From NCBI RefSeq assembly GCF_005943945.1, contig NZ_CP040710.1, positions 1,499,001-1,563,000 on the forward strand: a stretch of 64,000 nt of DNA, written 5' to 3'. The DNA is from Aggregatimonas sangjinii. Its GTDB lineage: Bacteria; Bacteroidota; Bacteroidia; Flavobacteriales; Flavobacteriaceae. The translations under genes were made by a program, and so were the position numbers. Position 1 is the first letter of the stretch. Each line of letters opens with the position of its first letter. Positions 27,338-36,251 of the stretch are shown one piece after another. The notes under the pieces are model-generated. The model worked only from the letters and a program-made list of their open reading frames with translations, ran no database searches and was not told the DNA's origin.

Positions 27338-27673
27338 TTATATCAAAAGTATAAAACAGCCACGAAAATTTTTATCTCTTTTGTGGATAAAATGAATCGT
27401 ATCACGTCGCAAATAAATGATCCTGACCTGAAATTTGAAGCGTATGATTTTATGACCGGCTCTATTAAATGAGTTGAGCGTATTGATAAGCACAGTTGAT
27501 TTTAAGAAATAAATCATTTTCGCCAATGTTTCTTCTCCAGCTTGATTGACGGTGTCGAGAATTCCGAGTTGTAACAAATGAATTGATTGGATTAAAATCG
27601 AACGATTTATGTAATTGAGGGTACTAGGTTGATAAAAAAGCACTTTAAGAGGCGGCATATTATTTTCATTCAT
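27338..27673 (-). CDS. Doubtful 111-residue ORF between mnmE and the lipoprotein
   Basis: An open frame starting MNENNMPPLKVLFY, rich in Ile and Asn, with no recognised motif or signal peptide. Its 3' end covers the promoter box of the next gene. It may be a small real gene or decayed sequence; nothing else explains these 400 bases. Confidence 0.3.
   Translation of the reverse strand: MNENNMPPLKVLFYQPSTLNYINRSILIQSIHLLQLGILDTVNQAGEETLAKMIYFLKSTVLINTLNSFNRAGHKIIRFKFQVRIIYLRRDTIHFIHKRDKNFRGCFILLI
27345..27352 (-). promoter_or_regulatory. Promoter -7-like box for the histidine-ladder lipoprotein
   Basis: TACTTTTG on the minus strand matches TAnnTTTG, 22 bases upstream of the ATG. Confidence 0.45.
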
Positions 27674-27733
27674 TTGTTGCCAACAATGCCGGGTTCACCC
27701 GCGGCATGATATGAAAATGGATGCAATTCGTGC

Positions 27734-29179
27734 TTACTTCCCGATGCAAAAATTAGCAAAAATATTGCCCAACAAATCGTCGGAAGTAATCTCGCCCGTG
27801 ATTTCCCCGAAATGGTATAAGGCCTGACGGATATCAATGGCCAATAGGTCGCTAGGCACTCCTGATGTTAAGCCCAGTTGAACCTTTTCAACCTCTTCCA
27901 AGGCTTTTAGTAAAGAATTGTAATGCCTTGTATTGGTAATAATTGTATCGTTGTTTTTTAACGCTCCTGTATTAACGAATTCCAAAAGTTTTGTTTGTAG
28001 TTCTTCCAGCCCTACATTTCTTTTTGCTGAAAGCATTTGCACTACGATACCTTCGACCTTGCTGAGTATTGAATTAAGGTTTGCTTTCGCATCTCTGTCA
28101 ATTTGGTCAATCTTGTTGACTACGACTACTAGGGGCTTTTCTGGATAGTTCTTTCTTATCTTCTCAATCTCTTGCAATTGCGGAAATAGTTCTCCGGCCT
28201 GGGGAGGCATGCCGAAGGCAGAGGGGTTCCGTTTTGGGAAGAACCGACTTGAATCTACTAAGTATAGTACCACTTGGGCCTTTTCGATTTTCTCAAACGT
28301 TTTTTGGATACCCATTCCTTCCACGATGTCTTTCGTTTCGCGGATTCCGGCAGTATCTATAAAACGAAAACCGATACCCCCGATACTAATGTCATCTTCA
28401 ATGGTATCGCGTGTGGTACCCGCTATTTCGGAGACCAAAGCCCGGTCTTCGTTTAAAAGTGCATTTAAGAGGGTCGATTTGCCTACGTTGGGCTCACCAA
28501 CTATGGCTACGGGAATTCCGTTTTTAATGACATTGCCCACGGCAAAAGAATCGATAAGACGTTTCAGTACCGTTGAAATCCTATTTAGGAGATCGGTAAA
28601 TTGGGTTCTATCCGCAAATTCGACGTCCTCTTCCGCAAAATCGAGTTCTAATTCAATTAATGAGGCAAAATCAAGGAGTTCATCCCGCAATTTTTTGATT
28701 TCGTTGCTAAAGCCACCGCGCATCTGTTGCATGGCGATTTGATGACTGGCCTCATTGTCGGCGGCAATCAGGTCGGCGACAGCTTCGGCTTGACTCAAAT
28801 CGAGTTTTCCATTTAGGAATGCACGCAGCGTAAATTCGCCTGCGTGAGCACTGCGACAACCGTTGCGAAGCAATAATTGTATGATTTGTTGTTGAATGTA
28901 AGGAGAGCCGTGACACGAAATTTCAACAACATCCTCACCCGTATACGAGTGCGGTCCTTTGAAAACAGAGACCAATGCTTCGTCCAGAATGGTATCGGCA
29001 TCCACGATCTGTCCGAAATGTACGGTATGGCTTTTCTGCTTTTTTAAATCTTTGTTGCGAATCGATTTAAAAAAAGGGGCCGCCAAAGAAATAGCACCCT
29101 CACCCGAAATGCGGATGATACCAATAGCGCCTGCTCCCGCAGGTGTTGCCAACGCAACGATCGTATCTGAGTTGAACAT
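27734..29179 (-). CDS. mnmE: tRNA modification GTPase MnmE
   Basis: 481 residues, full length. The N-terminal formyl-THF-like domain starts DTIVALATPAGAGAIGIIRISG. The G domain inside the helical domain has G1 GEPNVGKST, G3 DTAG and G4 NKID. The C-terminus is CIGK with the cysteine typical of the family. With MnmG it makes the cmnm5 or nm5 group on U34 of some tRNAs. A promoter box (TACTTTTG, 29184-29191) ends only 4 bases before the ATG, so the mRNA is probably leaderless or nearly so. Confidence 0.97.
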   Translation of the reverse strand: MFNSDTIVALATPAGAGAIGIIRISGEGAISLAAPFFKSIRNKDLKKQKSHTVHFGQIVDADTILDEALVSVFKGPHSYTGEDVVEISCHGSPYIQQQIIQLLLRNGCRSAHAGEFTLRAFLNGKLDLSQAEAVADLIAADNEASHQIAMQQMRGGFSNEIKKLRDELLDFASLIELELDFAEEDVEFADRTQFTDLLNRISTVLKRLIDSFAVGNVIKNGIPVAIVGEPNVGKSTLLNALLNEDRALVSEIAGTTRDTIEDDISIGGIGFRFIDTAGIRETKDIVEGMGIQKTFEKIEKAQVVLYLVDSSRFFPKRNPSAFGMPPQAGELFPQLQEIEKIRKNYPEKPLVVVVNKIDQIDRDAKANLNSILSKVEGIVVQMLSAKRNVGLEELQTKLLEFVNTGALKNNDTIITNTRHYNSLLKALEEVEKVQLGLTSGVPSDLLAIDIRQALYHFGEITGEITSDDLLGNIFANFCIGK

Positions 29180-29183
29180 AGGG

Positions 29184-29191
29184 CAAAAGTA
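29184..29191 (-). promoter_or_regulatory. Promoter -7-like box directly before mnmE
   Basis: TACTTTTG on the minus strand matches TAnnTTTG and lies four bases from the start codon, which would put transcription start at or next to the ATG. Confidence 0.4.
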
Positions 29192-29352
29192 CGAAATCGA
29201 TTCACTTCGGTACCTATCTACCTTAAAGAGTGCGTTGTTCGAAATGCGTTAGTAATCTTTGTATTGCAGTCAAGAAATTAGTGCCACTTGATTGGATTTT
29301 AATTGTAAATTGAATACTATTCCATATTGAACAATAATAAAGAAAACGAGTT

Positions 29353-29793
29353 ATGAAATATAAAACAATAGCAACAACGGCCCTTGGGGTACTTTCAATA
29401 GTAATGGTAAGTGCTCAGGAAATTTCAAATGTACAACCGGATTTAGTTATCATTTCCGAAGTGAATATGGCTAATTTGAGAAAAAGGATTGAAATCGCGG
29501 AGCAAGCTGCCGAGAAGGCCGAAGATGTTCGCAAAAATGCCCGAAAGGAAGAAAGAAAAGCAGAGCGAGAGCTTGACGATTTGGAAGATTTGTTAGAGGA
29601 TATCGAAAAAAGCAAGGAAGAGATTGCCGAAGCACGGGAGAATATCAGGGAACTCGAAGCAGAACTGGCCAATGCTTCGAATAACCTATCGACTAAAGAT
29701 GTTATATCGCTAAGAGAGGATATTTTGGATGAGAAAAAGGACATTCTCAAAGAACAAGAAAAGCTGCGAGATCTCGCAAAGGATTTAAGATAA
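29353..29793 (+). CDS. Secreted coiled-coil protein of unknown function (copy 1)
   Basis: 146 residues: a signal peptide cut near VSA-QE, then a short linker and a highly charged coiled coil (KAEDVRKNARKEERKAER). It resembles the next gene in layout (signal, Lys/Glu/Ala helix, a middle break at LSTKD, second helix). The second helix ends KLRDLAKDL here and KLRKLERKI there, so the two are probably old duplicates. Periplasmic or surface location is predicted. No function is known. Confidence 0.7.
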   Translation: MKYKTIATTALGVLSIVMVSAQEISNVQPDLVIISEVNMANLRKRIEIAEQAAEKAEDVRKNARKEERKAERELDDLEDLLEDIEKSKEEIAEARENIRELEAELANASNNLSTKDVISLREDILDEKKDILKEQEKLRDLAKDLR

Positions 29794-29998
29794 CCGCATA
29801 AAAAAATTTAATTGAATAGCGGATTTACTGCATTCACAGCTACAATTAGACCGTTCTATCGTAAGAAAATTACCGACAATACATTTTCGAATTATTGAAA
29901 TCTTTGCTGTGGCTTTAATACCTTTACACCGTGTAAATTAAACCCTCGATATTGAAAATATGGGGATATGTATCCAAATTCAATAAAAGTATACAGAT

Positions 29999-30445
29999 AT
30001 GAAAAATCCAATATTGGTCTTGTTTGCCATAATCGCAATGAGTACCGCTGGTTACGCACAGGAGTCGGAAACCCAAAAAGATTCCGTGCAGTTGCGAGCG
30101 GACGCTGAAGCGGAGAGGCTTGCAATGATAGAAAAGATAGAACAGGCCGAAAAGGAAGCAAAAGAGGCTGAAAAAGCAGCGAAGAAAGCGGAAAAAGAGC
30201 GTAAAAAGGCGGAAAAACTTGAAAAGAAGCTAAAGAAAATCCAAGATAATATCGCAGACACCAAAAAGGATATTGCGAAGGACGAGCGCAAAATCATACG
30301 GATGGAAGCCGATATGGCTCAGGATAAGCTAAAGGGGAAACTCTCCCCGAATGACATCACGAAAATCAATCAAAAGATAAATAAATTGAAAGAAGGGATA
30401 CTGAAGGATAAGGCGAAATTGAGAAAATTGGAGCGGAAAATATAG
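29999..30445 (+). CDS. Secreted coiled-coil protein of unknown function (copy 2)
   Basis: 148 residues with a signal peptide cut near GYA-QE, then a Lys/Glu/Ala-rich helix (EKAAKKAEKERKKAEKLEKK) and a break at KLSPNDITK before a second helix. The same layout as the 29353 gene. High charge and low complexity make homology searches unreliable. It is followed 86 bases later by the DUF4870 gene on the same strand. Confidence 0.7.
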   Translation: MKNPILVLFAIIAMSTAGYAQESETQKDSVQLRADAEAERLAMIEKIEQAEKEAKEAEKAAKKAEKERKKAEKLEKKLKKIQDNIADTKKDIAKDERKIIRMEADMAQDKLKGKLSPNDITKINQKINKLKEGILKDKAKLRKLERKI

Positions 30446-30531
30446 TCGCGCTACTATTGCTGACTACGGTGATTTTGTAACAATTTTGATGAAAATACGT
30501 CTTATAGGTAAACCCCTTAAAATTAGTTATT

Positions 30532-30894
30532 ATGGAAATCATCAATCAACAATCAGCTGTAAGGACCGATAATCAATTATTGGCCTTGACACACGCATCA
30601 CAATTATTGACCTATGTAACCGGATTTGGTGGACTCATCGTTCCACTGGTCATTTGGTTGACGTCTAAAGATTCGGTAGAAGGAATGGATGAACACGGTA
30701 GGTCTATCATCAACTTTCAATTAACATTGCTCTTATGGCTCGCCATCAGCATTCCGGCCATTTTATTATTGGGTCTAGGTCTACTTGGCATTCTATTCGT
30801 TGGCGTCGTTGGGTTTATTATGCCCATCGTAAATGCGGTACGAGCTGCCAATGGGGAATCGCCAAGTCAGTTTTCTACTATAAGATTTATCTAA
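30532..30894 (+). CDS. DUF4870 small membrane protein
   Basis: 120 residues with three hydrophobic segments and the family text LTHASQLL, PLVIWLTSKD, GRSIINFQLT and the closing PIVNAVRAANGE. DUF4870 proteins are related in shape to Tic20; their role is unknown. The N-terminus is polar (MEIINQQSAVRTDNQLLA). It ends just before a strong bidirectional terminator. Confidence 0.88.
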   Translation: MEIINQQSAVRTDNQLLALTHASQLLTYVTGFGGLIVPLVIWLTSKDSVEGMDEHGRSIINFQLTLLLWLAISIPAILLLGLGLLGILFVGVVGFIMPIVNAVRAANGESPSQFSTIRFI

Positions 30895-30920
30895 TTGATA
30901 TTCGCTCGTTCAGCGCAATA

Positions 30921-30957
30921 AAAAACCTCACCAAGAATCTCGGTGAGGTTTTTTTCT
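30921..30957. terminator. Bidirectional rho-independent terminator
   Basis: Stem CCTCACC...GGTGAGG with a short loop, A-run before and T-run after, between two convergent genes. It can serve both strands. Confidence 0.85.
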
Positions 30958-30974
30958 TTTTGAATATGCTGAAG

Positions 30975-32075
30975 TTACTCGTCACAGACTACAGCATGCG
31001 CTATAACGTAGATGTCACCTGATAAATTTTGTGCAACCGTATATTGTCCTGGGGCAACAGTGGGCCTGCCATTTTTGGTAGGGAACATGTCATAACCGAC
31101 ATAGGTATGGGTTTCCGAAACGGTATAATTAGGGTCGATGTTGTAAGCAACGATTACCTCTCCGTTCGAATAGCTAACGTCCACCGATCCTACCAAAGCC
31201 CCTTTGCCAATGTCGCATTGGCCAGCCCCGGCATAAATTTCATAAGAGTAATTCCCTTCCGCTAACGGACCTATTGACCAACCCCAACGGTTAAAGCCAT
31301 TGCCGATAAAGCAGGTGTCTCCGTTGTTACCCCTTGCAAAAGCTGTCTCACAGCCTCCTTCGTCAGTTTCACATTCTAATCCAAAGTTGAAATCGATAAT
31401 CCATTTTTCCCCCTCGGAATTTACCATCCAACCCCATCCGCTAAGTCCATTTTCACCTGTGTTAGAATCCCAATTGGCACCTCCAGGCCCGACGTAAACA
31501 CCGTAGTTAGGGGTGTTGATATCAGCAGGGTCGGGACGCTGCTCTACGGTAAACGTACCTTCCTCCAAACAGTCCCCACCAGCAGCCGTAATCGTACTCC
31601 TACTATCATCTATAACATAATACTGCATTGCTTCCGCGATGGCACCGGCACATCCTTCCGCTTTAAATTCACCTCCTGCGGAACTCCATTCAGCCCAATT
31701 TTTTTTATCCTTCAGCCAAACGTCGATGGTAACTACACACGTACCGAGCATACTGGTGCCTTGGATTCTTGCAGTATTATCATCATACTCGGAAAAACTC
31801 AAATTCTGTCCATCCGCAGACGCGAACAAGCCCTCCGTATAGGCAGTAGGGGTAGGTGGCCACCAAAAATTGTATTCCGTAAAACCGACATCGTTACAGT
31901 GGTCGGCATTTATCGCCAAGCATTCCTTTACTAAGTTAGGACTATCAGGTTTGTTTTTTTTCTTTGCTCCTTTTACAGCAGTGCTTTCTAAATCTTCCCC
32001 GTAACTTGTTTGATCCGCTTCACAGGATAAAAATACAAGACACAGGGCCAAAATAAACTTGGTAAGGTTTTTCAT
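30975..32075 (-). CDS. Secreted lipoprotein of unknown function
   Basis: 366 residues with lipobox FLSC followed by EAD. The mature part is rich in Trp, Gly, Tyr and Cys (NFWWPPTPTAY, GGANWDSNTGENG, GNGFNRWGWSIGPL), which suggests a beta-sandwich with disulfides, perhaps carbohydrate-binding. There is a Lys-rich stretch (KGAKKKNKPDSP) just after the anchor. I do not recognise the family. It converges on the DUF4870 gene and shares its terminator. Confidence 0.7.
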   Translation of the reverse strand: MKNLTKFILALCLVFLSCEADQTSYGEDLESTAVKGAKKKNKPDSPNLVKECLAINADHCNDVGFTEYNFWWPPTPTAYTEGLFASADGQNLSFSEYDDNTARIQGTSMLGTCVVTIDVWLKDKKNWAEWSSAGGEFKAEGCAGAIAEAMQYYVIDDSRSTITAAGGDCLEEGTFTVEQRPDPADINTPNYGVYVGPGGANWDSNTGENGLSGWGWMVNSEGEKWIIDFNFGLECETDEGGCETAFARGNNGDTCFIGNGFNRWGWSIGPLAEGNYSYEIYAGAGQCDIGKGALVGSVDVSYSNGEVIVAYNIDPNYTVSETHTYVGYDMFPTKNGRPTVAPGQYTVAQNLSGDIYVIAHAVVCDE

Positions 32076-32276
32076 GATATATGGTATTTATTGGTTAATA
32101 AGGGAAGTACTGTAAATATATGAAATACAGCAGTTTATATCCAAAAAATACCGATAAACCACTTACTTAAGCGGTTGAATTAGCAATTAACGAGAAGGAC
32201 TACTAACAACAGGATAGAATGGCTTACAAAAACCGTAATTAATTTTTAAGTCAGCGTTGGATTTTTTCTAATGGCT

Positions 32277-33395
32277 TCAATTATTGAGCATAACCGGCAT
32301 GACCAACATGGTAATCGTTTCACCTTCGTCCAAACCATCGACCGGCGTGAGAATACCGGCACGATTGGGGAGGCTCATTTCCAATGACACTTCATCGGAC
32401 GTCAGGTTATTGAGCATTTCGGTCAAAAACCTGGAATTGAAACCGATTTGCATATCATCGCCTTGATAAGCACACGTCAATCGCTCTTCCGCTTTGTTGC
32501 TGTAGTCGATATCCTCGGCTGAAATATTGAGTTCCGCACCGGCGATTTTCAACCTGATTTGATGTGTGGTCTTGTTCGAGAAAATAGAAACACGACGGAC
32601 GGAGCTCAAAAACTGGTTTCTTGAAATGGAAAGCTTATTTGGGTTCTCCTTTGGGATAACCGCTTCGTAGTTGGGGTACTTCCCATCAATAAGCCTACAA
32701 ATCAATTCGGTATCCTCAAAACTGAACTTGGCATTGCTATCATTATATGAAATGGTCACATCCGATTCACTTCCGGCCAGAATACCTTTCAAAAGTGTCA
32801 ATGGCTTTTTAGGCATGATAAATTCCGCTACTTGGGAGGCACTGACATCCGACCGTTGGTACTTTACCAATTTATGTGCGTCTGTAGCAACAAAGGTCAG
32901 ATGCTCTGTAGAGAATTGAAAAAACACACCGCTCATTACTGGGCGAAGATCATCATTGCCTGCCGCAAAAATAGTTTTGTTGATTGCAGAGGCCAAAATA
33001 TCGCCCAAGATGGTCGTAGAGCTCGGGTCGGCCAATTCGACCGCCTTCGGGAATTCCGCACCATCGGCATAGGCCAAGGCATATTTACCGTGATTGGAAC
33101 TGATTTCGACGGTGTTGTTATCTTCCACAACGAAAGTCAAAGGTTGTTCCGGGAATGTTTTCAAGGTCTCCAACAGCAGCCGTGCGGGAACAGCGATGAC
33201 ACCTTCATTATCGGAATCTACGGTCAGCACCGAGCTCATGGTAGTTTCCAAATCGGAAGCCGACACGGTAAGCTTGTTCTTTTCCAGTTCGAATAAAAAG
33301 TTATCCAAAATCGGTAGGGTATTGCTGTTGTTGATAACACCCCCCAATACCTGAAGTTGCTTTAAAAGATAGGTGCTGGATACTATGAATTTCAT
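32277..33395 (-). CDS. dnaN: DNA polymerase III sliding clamp (beta subunit)
   Basis: 372 residues in three clamp domains. It starts MKFIVSSTYLLKQLQ and ends TMLVMPVMLNN, the usual ring-closing C-terminus, where beta clamps end in M-P-[MV]-R/L text. The clamp holds the replicative polymerase on DNA. It is not next to dnaA here, which is normal for Bacteroidota. A promoter box sits at 33472-33479. Confidence 0.97.
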   Translation of the reverse strand: MKFIVSSTYLLKQLQVLGGVINNSNTLPILDNFLFELEKNKLTVSASDLETTMSSVLTVDSDNEGVIAVPARLLLETLKTFPEQPLTFVVEDNNTVEISSNHGKYALAYADGAEFPKAVELADPSSTTILGDILASAINKTIFAAGNDDLRPVMSGVFFQFSTEHLTFVATDAHKLVKYQRSDVSASQVAEFIMPKKPLTLLKGILAGSESDVTISYNDSNAKFSFEDTELICRLIDGKYPNYEAVIPKENPNKLSISRNQFLSSVRRVSIFSNKTTHQIRLKIAGAELNISAEDIDYSNKAEERLTCAYQGDDMQIGFNSRFLTEMLNNLTSDEVSLEMSLPNRAGILTPVDGLDEGETITMLVMPVMLNN

Positions 33396-33471
33396 TTGGT
33401 AGTTTTTTCAAATTTTTAAGCCGGAAAATGCATCCGAAGATAACTCGTTATTTATGTCGCTCGAAGGCAAA

Positions 33472-33506
33472 CAAAGATATTTGAATTCGTCTTTTTATCG
33501 AAACAA
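33472..33506 (-). promoter_or_regulatory. Promoter of dnaN
   Basis: On the minus strand TATCTTTG (33472-33479) with TTG (33504-33506) 24 bases further upstream, a little wider than the usual spacing. The leader would be about 70 bases. Confidence 0.5.
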
Positions 33507-33518
33507 ACTTATCAACAG

Positions 33519-35183
33519 CTACGAGCCGTATTTGCGCTTTCGAAAATAGTTGAACAATAGGCCAAAAATAGCGACAAGCACAACCGGAAGCCCAATATTC
33601 AGTAGCTGCCATTTGGTTCGCTGTTCGATTATTTTCTTTTCGTCCAAGAAAGGAATCGCCACTTGCTTGTTTCGAATGTTTATAAGTCCGGTATCATCCA
33701 AAAGATAATTGAAGGCATTTACCAAAAATTCCTTGTTGCCGTAATAATTACTCGTCCATTTGTCATAGCCCAATTCTAAAGGTCTGCCATTTCGTAATTG
33801 GTTTTTTATAATATCCCCATCGGAGACCACCAACATTTTATTCGTATTTCCTTTCTCCTTGATTCCCTCTAATTTTAGCGGCTTTACGCGGTTAGCGTAT
33901 GCAGATGAAAAATCCCCTTCGATCAACACCGCCATGGCTTTTCCACCATTATTGAATACTTCCTTATCAGGAGGGGAATCGATCATGCTAAGCCTTACTT
34001 GCCTTGGCGTGGTATCTACCTTCGAAAGAGGCGAACTCTTTAAAATAATGGTTTTTGTATAGGCATTCGCTATGGTGTCAATGGCATTGGCAAACTGAAA
34101 ACGTATTGCCTCCAGGTTCGTATTGATCGGGTGGTTGTTCTGGGAAAAGACCATTGGATGATAGAGCCATGGCAGAGGTTCGTATTGTGAGGCCTTGCCA
34201 TCGCCCGTGGCCAACACAATTTGGGTAAAGTACATATCACTGATCAAGTTCGGATTAATTCGCACCCCATACTTGAAAAAGAAATCGGTAAGCCCCAATT
34301 CATAGGGTAGGGCAATCGCAGATCCGCTATTATTGAAAAGTCTATCCAACGCAATATTCACCTGATCGACCAACCATACGGATTTACCACCATTTACGAT
34401 ATACTGGTCAAGTACATATTTCTCCGCTTCGGAAAAGGCTTCCGTCGGTTTTGCCACTAGGGCTAAATCGTATTCTTTCAATTGGTTCAATACCTTTTGA
34501 GGGTTCGTTACCACCGAATCCAACGTAATTGCACCGATATTATAATAGTCGCGAACGGTGGTTAAGAAATCGGCAAGGTAAATATCCCCTAACTCTCCAT
34601 TGCCCTTGATTACGGCAACTCGCTTCTTTTCGGTCAGGGTGGTCTTCGTAAAGGCATCGGCAAAGGCGTATTCTAGGTGTTGCACACTATTATTGATACG
34701 TTCTTCTGTGCTGGCCCCTTGCTTGTTTTTTAAAAGCGGCACTTTAACGGTTCTATTGTTGTACGTGACCATGGCCCATGGGAAGATGATTTCCTGAGAT
34801 ACCTTATTGTCGTTTTGTACCGTTACCTGCGTCGGCGTAAGGCCGAGCCCTTGCAATTCGGCGATGGTGGCATCAACTTCCGCAACACCGTCCAAAGGGT
34901 CTACGAAGGTGAACTCTATTTCGTCATTTTCGGCGGCGAACTCTTCGAGTAGTTGTTGGGTTTCCGTACGGAGTTTCACAAACTCAGGGGGAAGTTTTCC
35001 TTCCAACAAAACATCGATAATTACCGGGCTTGTAAATTTTTCAACAGTAGCAATCGATGGTTCGGATAGCGTATAGCGACGATCTTCCGTTAAATCGAAA
35101 CGCGTATGTGCGAACTCCGCCAAAATATTGACGAGAACCAATATGGCTAAGGCTTTGAGCACCGGTATTCCTGTTTTTTTCAT
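33519..35183 (-). CDS. gldG: Gliding-associated ABC transporter auxiliary protein GldG
   Basis: 554 residues with one membrane helix at each end and a large periplasmic part between, as in GldG. It starts LKALAILVLVNILAEFAHTRFDLTEDRRYTLS and closes with NYFRKRKYG after the last helix. Together with GldF and the ATPase GldA (not in this window) it forms an ABC complex needed for gliding in Flavobacterium johnsoniae. It overlaps gldF by one base (TAATG). Confidence 0.95.
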   Translation of the reverse strand: MKKTGIPVLKALAILVLVNILAEFAHTRFDLTEDRRYTLSEPSIATVEKFTSPVIIDVLLEGKLPPEFVKLRTETQQLLEEFAAENDEIEFTFVDPLDGVAEVDATIAELQGLGLTPTQVTVQNDNKVSQEIIFPWAMVTYNNRTVKVPLLKNKQGASTEERINNSVQHLEYAFADAFTKTTLTEKKRVAVIKGNGELGDIYLADFLTTVRDYYNIGAITLDSVVTNPQKVLNQLKEYDLALVAKPTEAFSEAEKYVLDQYIVNGGKSVWLVDQVNIALDRLFNNSGSAIALPYELGLTDFFFKYGVRINPNLISDMYFTQIVLATGDGKASQYEPLPWLYHPMVFSQNNHPINTNLEAIRFQFANAIDTIANAYTKTIILKSSPLSKVDTTPRQVRLSMIDSPPDKEVFNNGGKAMAVLIEGDFSSAYANRVKPLKLEGIKEKGNTNKMLVVSDGDIIKNQLRNGRPLELGYDKWTSNYYGNKEFLVNAFNYLLDDTGLINIRNKQVAIPFLDEKKIIEQRTKWQLLNIGLPVVLVAIFGLLFNYFRKRKYGS

Positions 35184-35914
35184 TACCGATGCTGGTTTTT
35201 AAGTTGAACGACGGTCAGAAATAGAAAAAAGAGGGTGAGCGATGCAAAATAGGTCAAATCACGGGTATCAATAACGCCGCGAGCAATACTTTCAAAATGG
35301 GCTTGCATGCCCAAACCCCGCACGAATACAGAAACTTGACCGTTAGGAATAAGGGTGGACACTCCCTCAAACCCATAATACAGCATAAAACAAACGACGA
35401 TGGCAATGATAAAAACCGCAATCTGATTCTGCGACAGAGTAGATGAGAACACTCCTATGGCCGTATAGCAGGCAATCAAAAAAATAGCACCGAAATAGTA
35501 GCCTGCAACGAGGCCCATATCCAGATTGCCGACAGTAGTCCCCAATTGCGAGACGGTATATACATAAAGCAGGGTAGGGGCAAGTGCGATCAGTGCTAAG
35601 ACCAAGGTGCCCAGAAACTTCCCTAAAACCGTTTGCCAAAGCGAAATCGGTTTAATCACCAAAAGTTCTAAAGTGCCCAGTTTTTTTTCCTCTGAAAAAC
35701 TCTTCATCGTGAGAGCGGGAATCAAAAAAAGAAATATCCATGGCGCCAGTGAGAAGAACTTTCCCAAATCAGCAAAACCGTAATCAAAAATGTTGAAATC
35801 CCCTCTGAAAACCCAAAGGAATAGTCCGTTTAGGATCAGAAACAGGCCGACCACAAGATAGCCTACAGGTGAAGCGAAAAAAGATTGTATTTCTCGTTTA
35901 AAGATGGCAAGCAT
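35183..35914 (-). CDS. gldF: Gliding-associated ABC transporter permease GldF
   Basis: 243 residues with about six membrane helices, ABC-2 permease type. It starts MLAIFKREIQSFFASPVGYLV, with SFSEEKKLGTLELL after the second helix. It is coupled to gldG. Presence of gldFG supports a gliding organism. Confidence 0.95.
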   Translation of the reverse strand: MLAIFKREIQSFFASPVGYLVVGLFLILNGLFLWVFRGDFNIFDYGFADLGKFFSLAPWIFLFLIPALTMKSFSEEKKLGTLELLVIKPISLWQTVLGKFLGTLVLALIALAPTLLYVYTVSQLGTTVGNLDMGLVAGYYFGAIFLIACYTAIGVFSSTLSQNQIAVFIIAIVVCFMLYYGFEGVSTLIPNGQVSVFVRGLGMQAHFESIARGVIDTRDLTYFASLTLFFLFLTVVQLKNQHR

Positions 35915-35957
35915 AGCTATCGTTTATCGTTCCGGGTTGATTTCATGGTTTTGGGAA

Positions 35958-36251
35958 TTAGTTTTCTTGTACTTTGGTCAAACTCCACGCTTCGGGTTTT
36001 TTACTGAAAAGAACCTTCGTTTTTGCCCATACACCCATGAAAAGTTCAGATTTTCTGTAGGCTTCCAAAAAATCGGCGTGCTCCCAATGGCTATAGGTGA
36101 AAAAGACATTGCGTTGCTTTTCGTCTTGATACAATTCTAGGAAACTACAACCTTCAAAAGCACGAATCTTACCTCGGTGCATTTCAAAAATCCGTTCAAA
36201 ACTAGCAATATTTTCGTGTTTGAAAGTCATTTTTACAATACGTACGAGCAT
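35958..36251 (-). CDS. Antibiotic-biosynthesis-monooxygenase-fold small protein
   Basis: 97 residues with the dimeric ferredoxin-like ABM fold pattern: VRIVKMTF, a helix, FEGCSFLELYQD, then VFFTYSHWEHADFLEAYRKS. Members include quinol monooxygenases and heme-degrading proteins, but many have no known activity. The start codon overlaps the stop of the SAM hydrolase gene by one base, so the two are translated together. Confidence 0.8.
   Translation of the reverse strand: MLVRIVKMTFKHENIASFERIFEMHRGKIRAFEGCSFLELYQDEKQRNVFFTYSHWEHADFLEAYRKSELFMGVWAKTKVLFSKKPEAWSLTKVQEN

Noticed and set aside
28209-28742. 177-codon plus-strand frame
   Set aside because: Antisense to the clearly conserved mnmE G domain.
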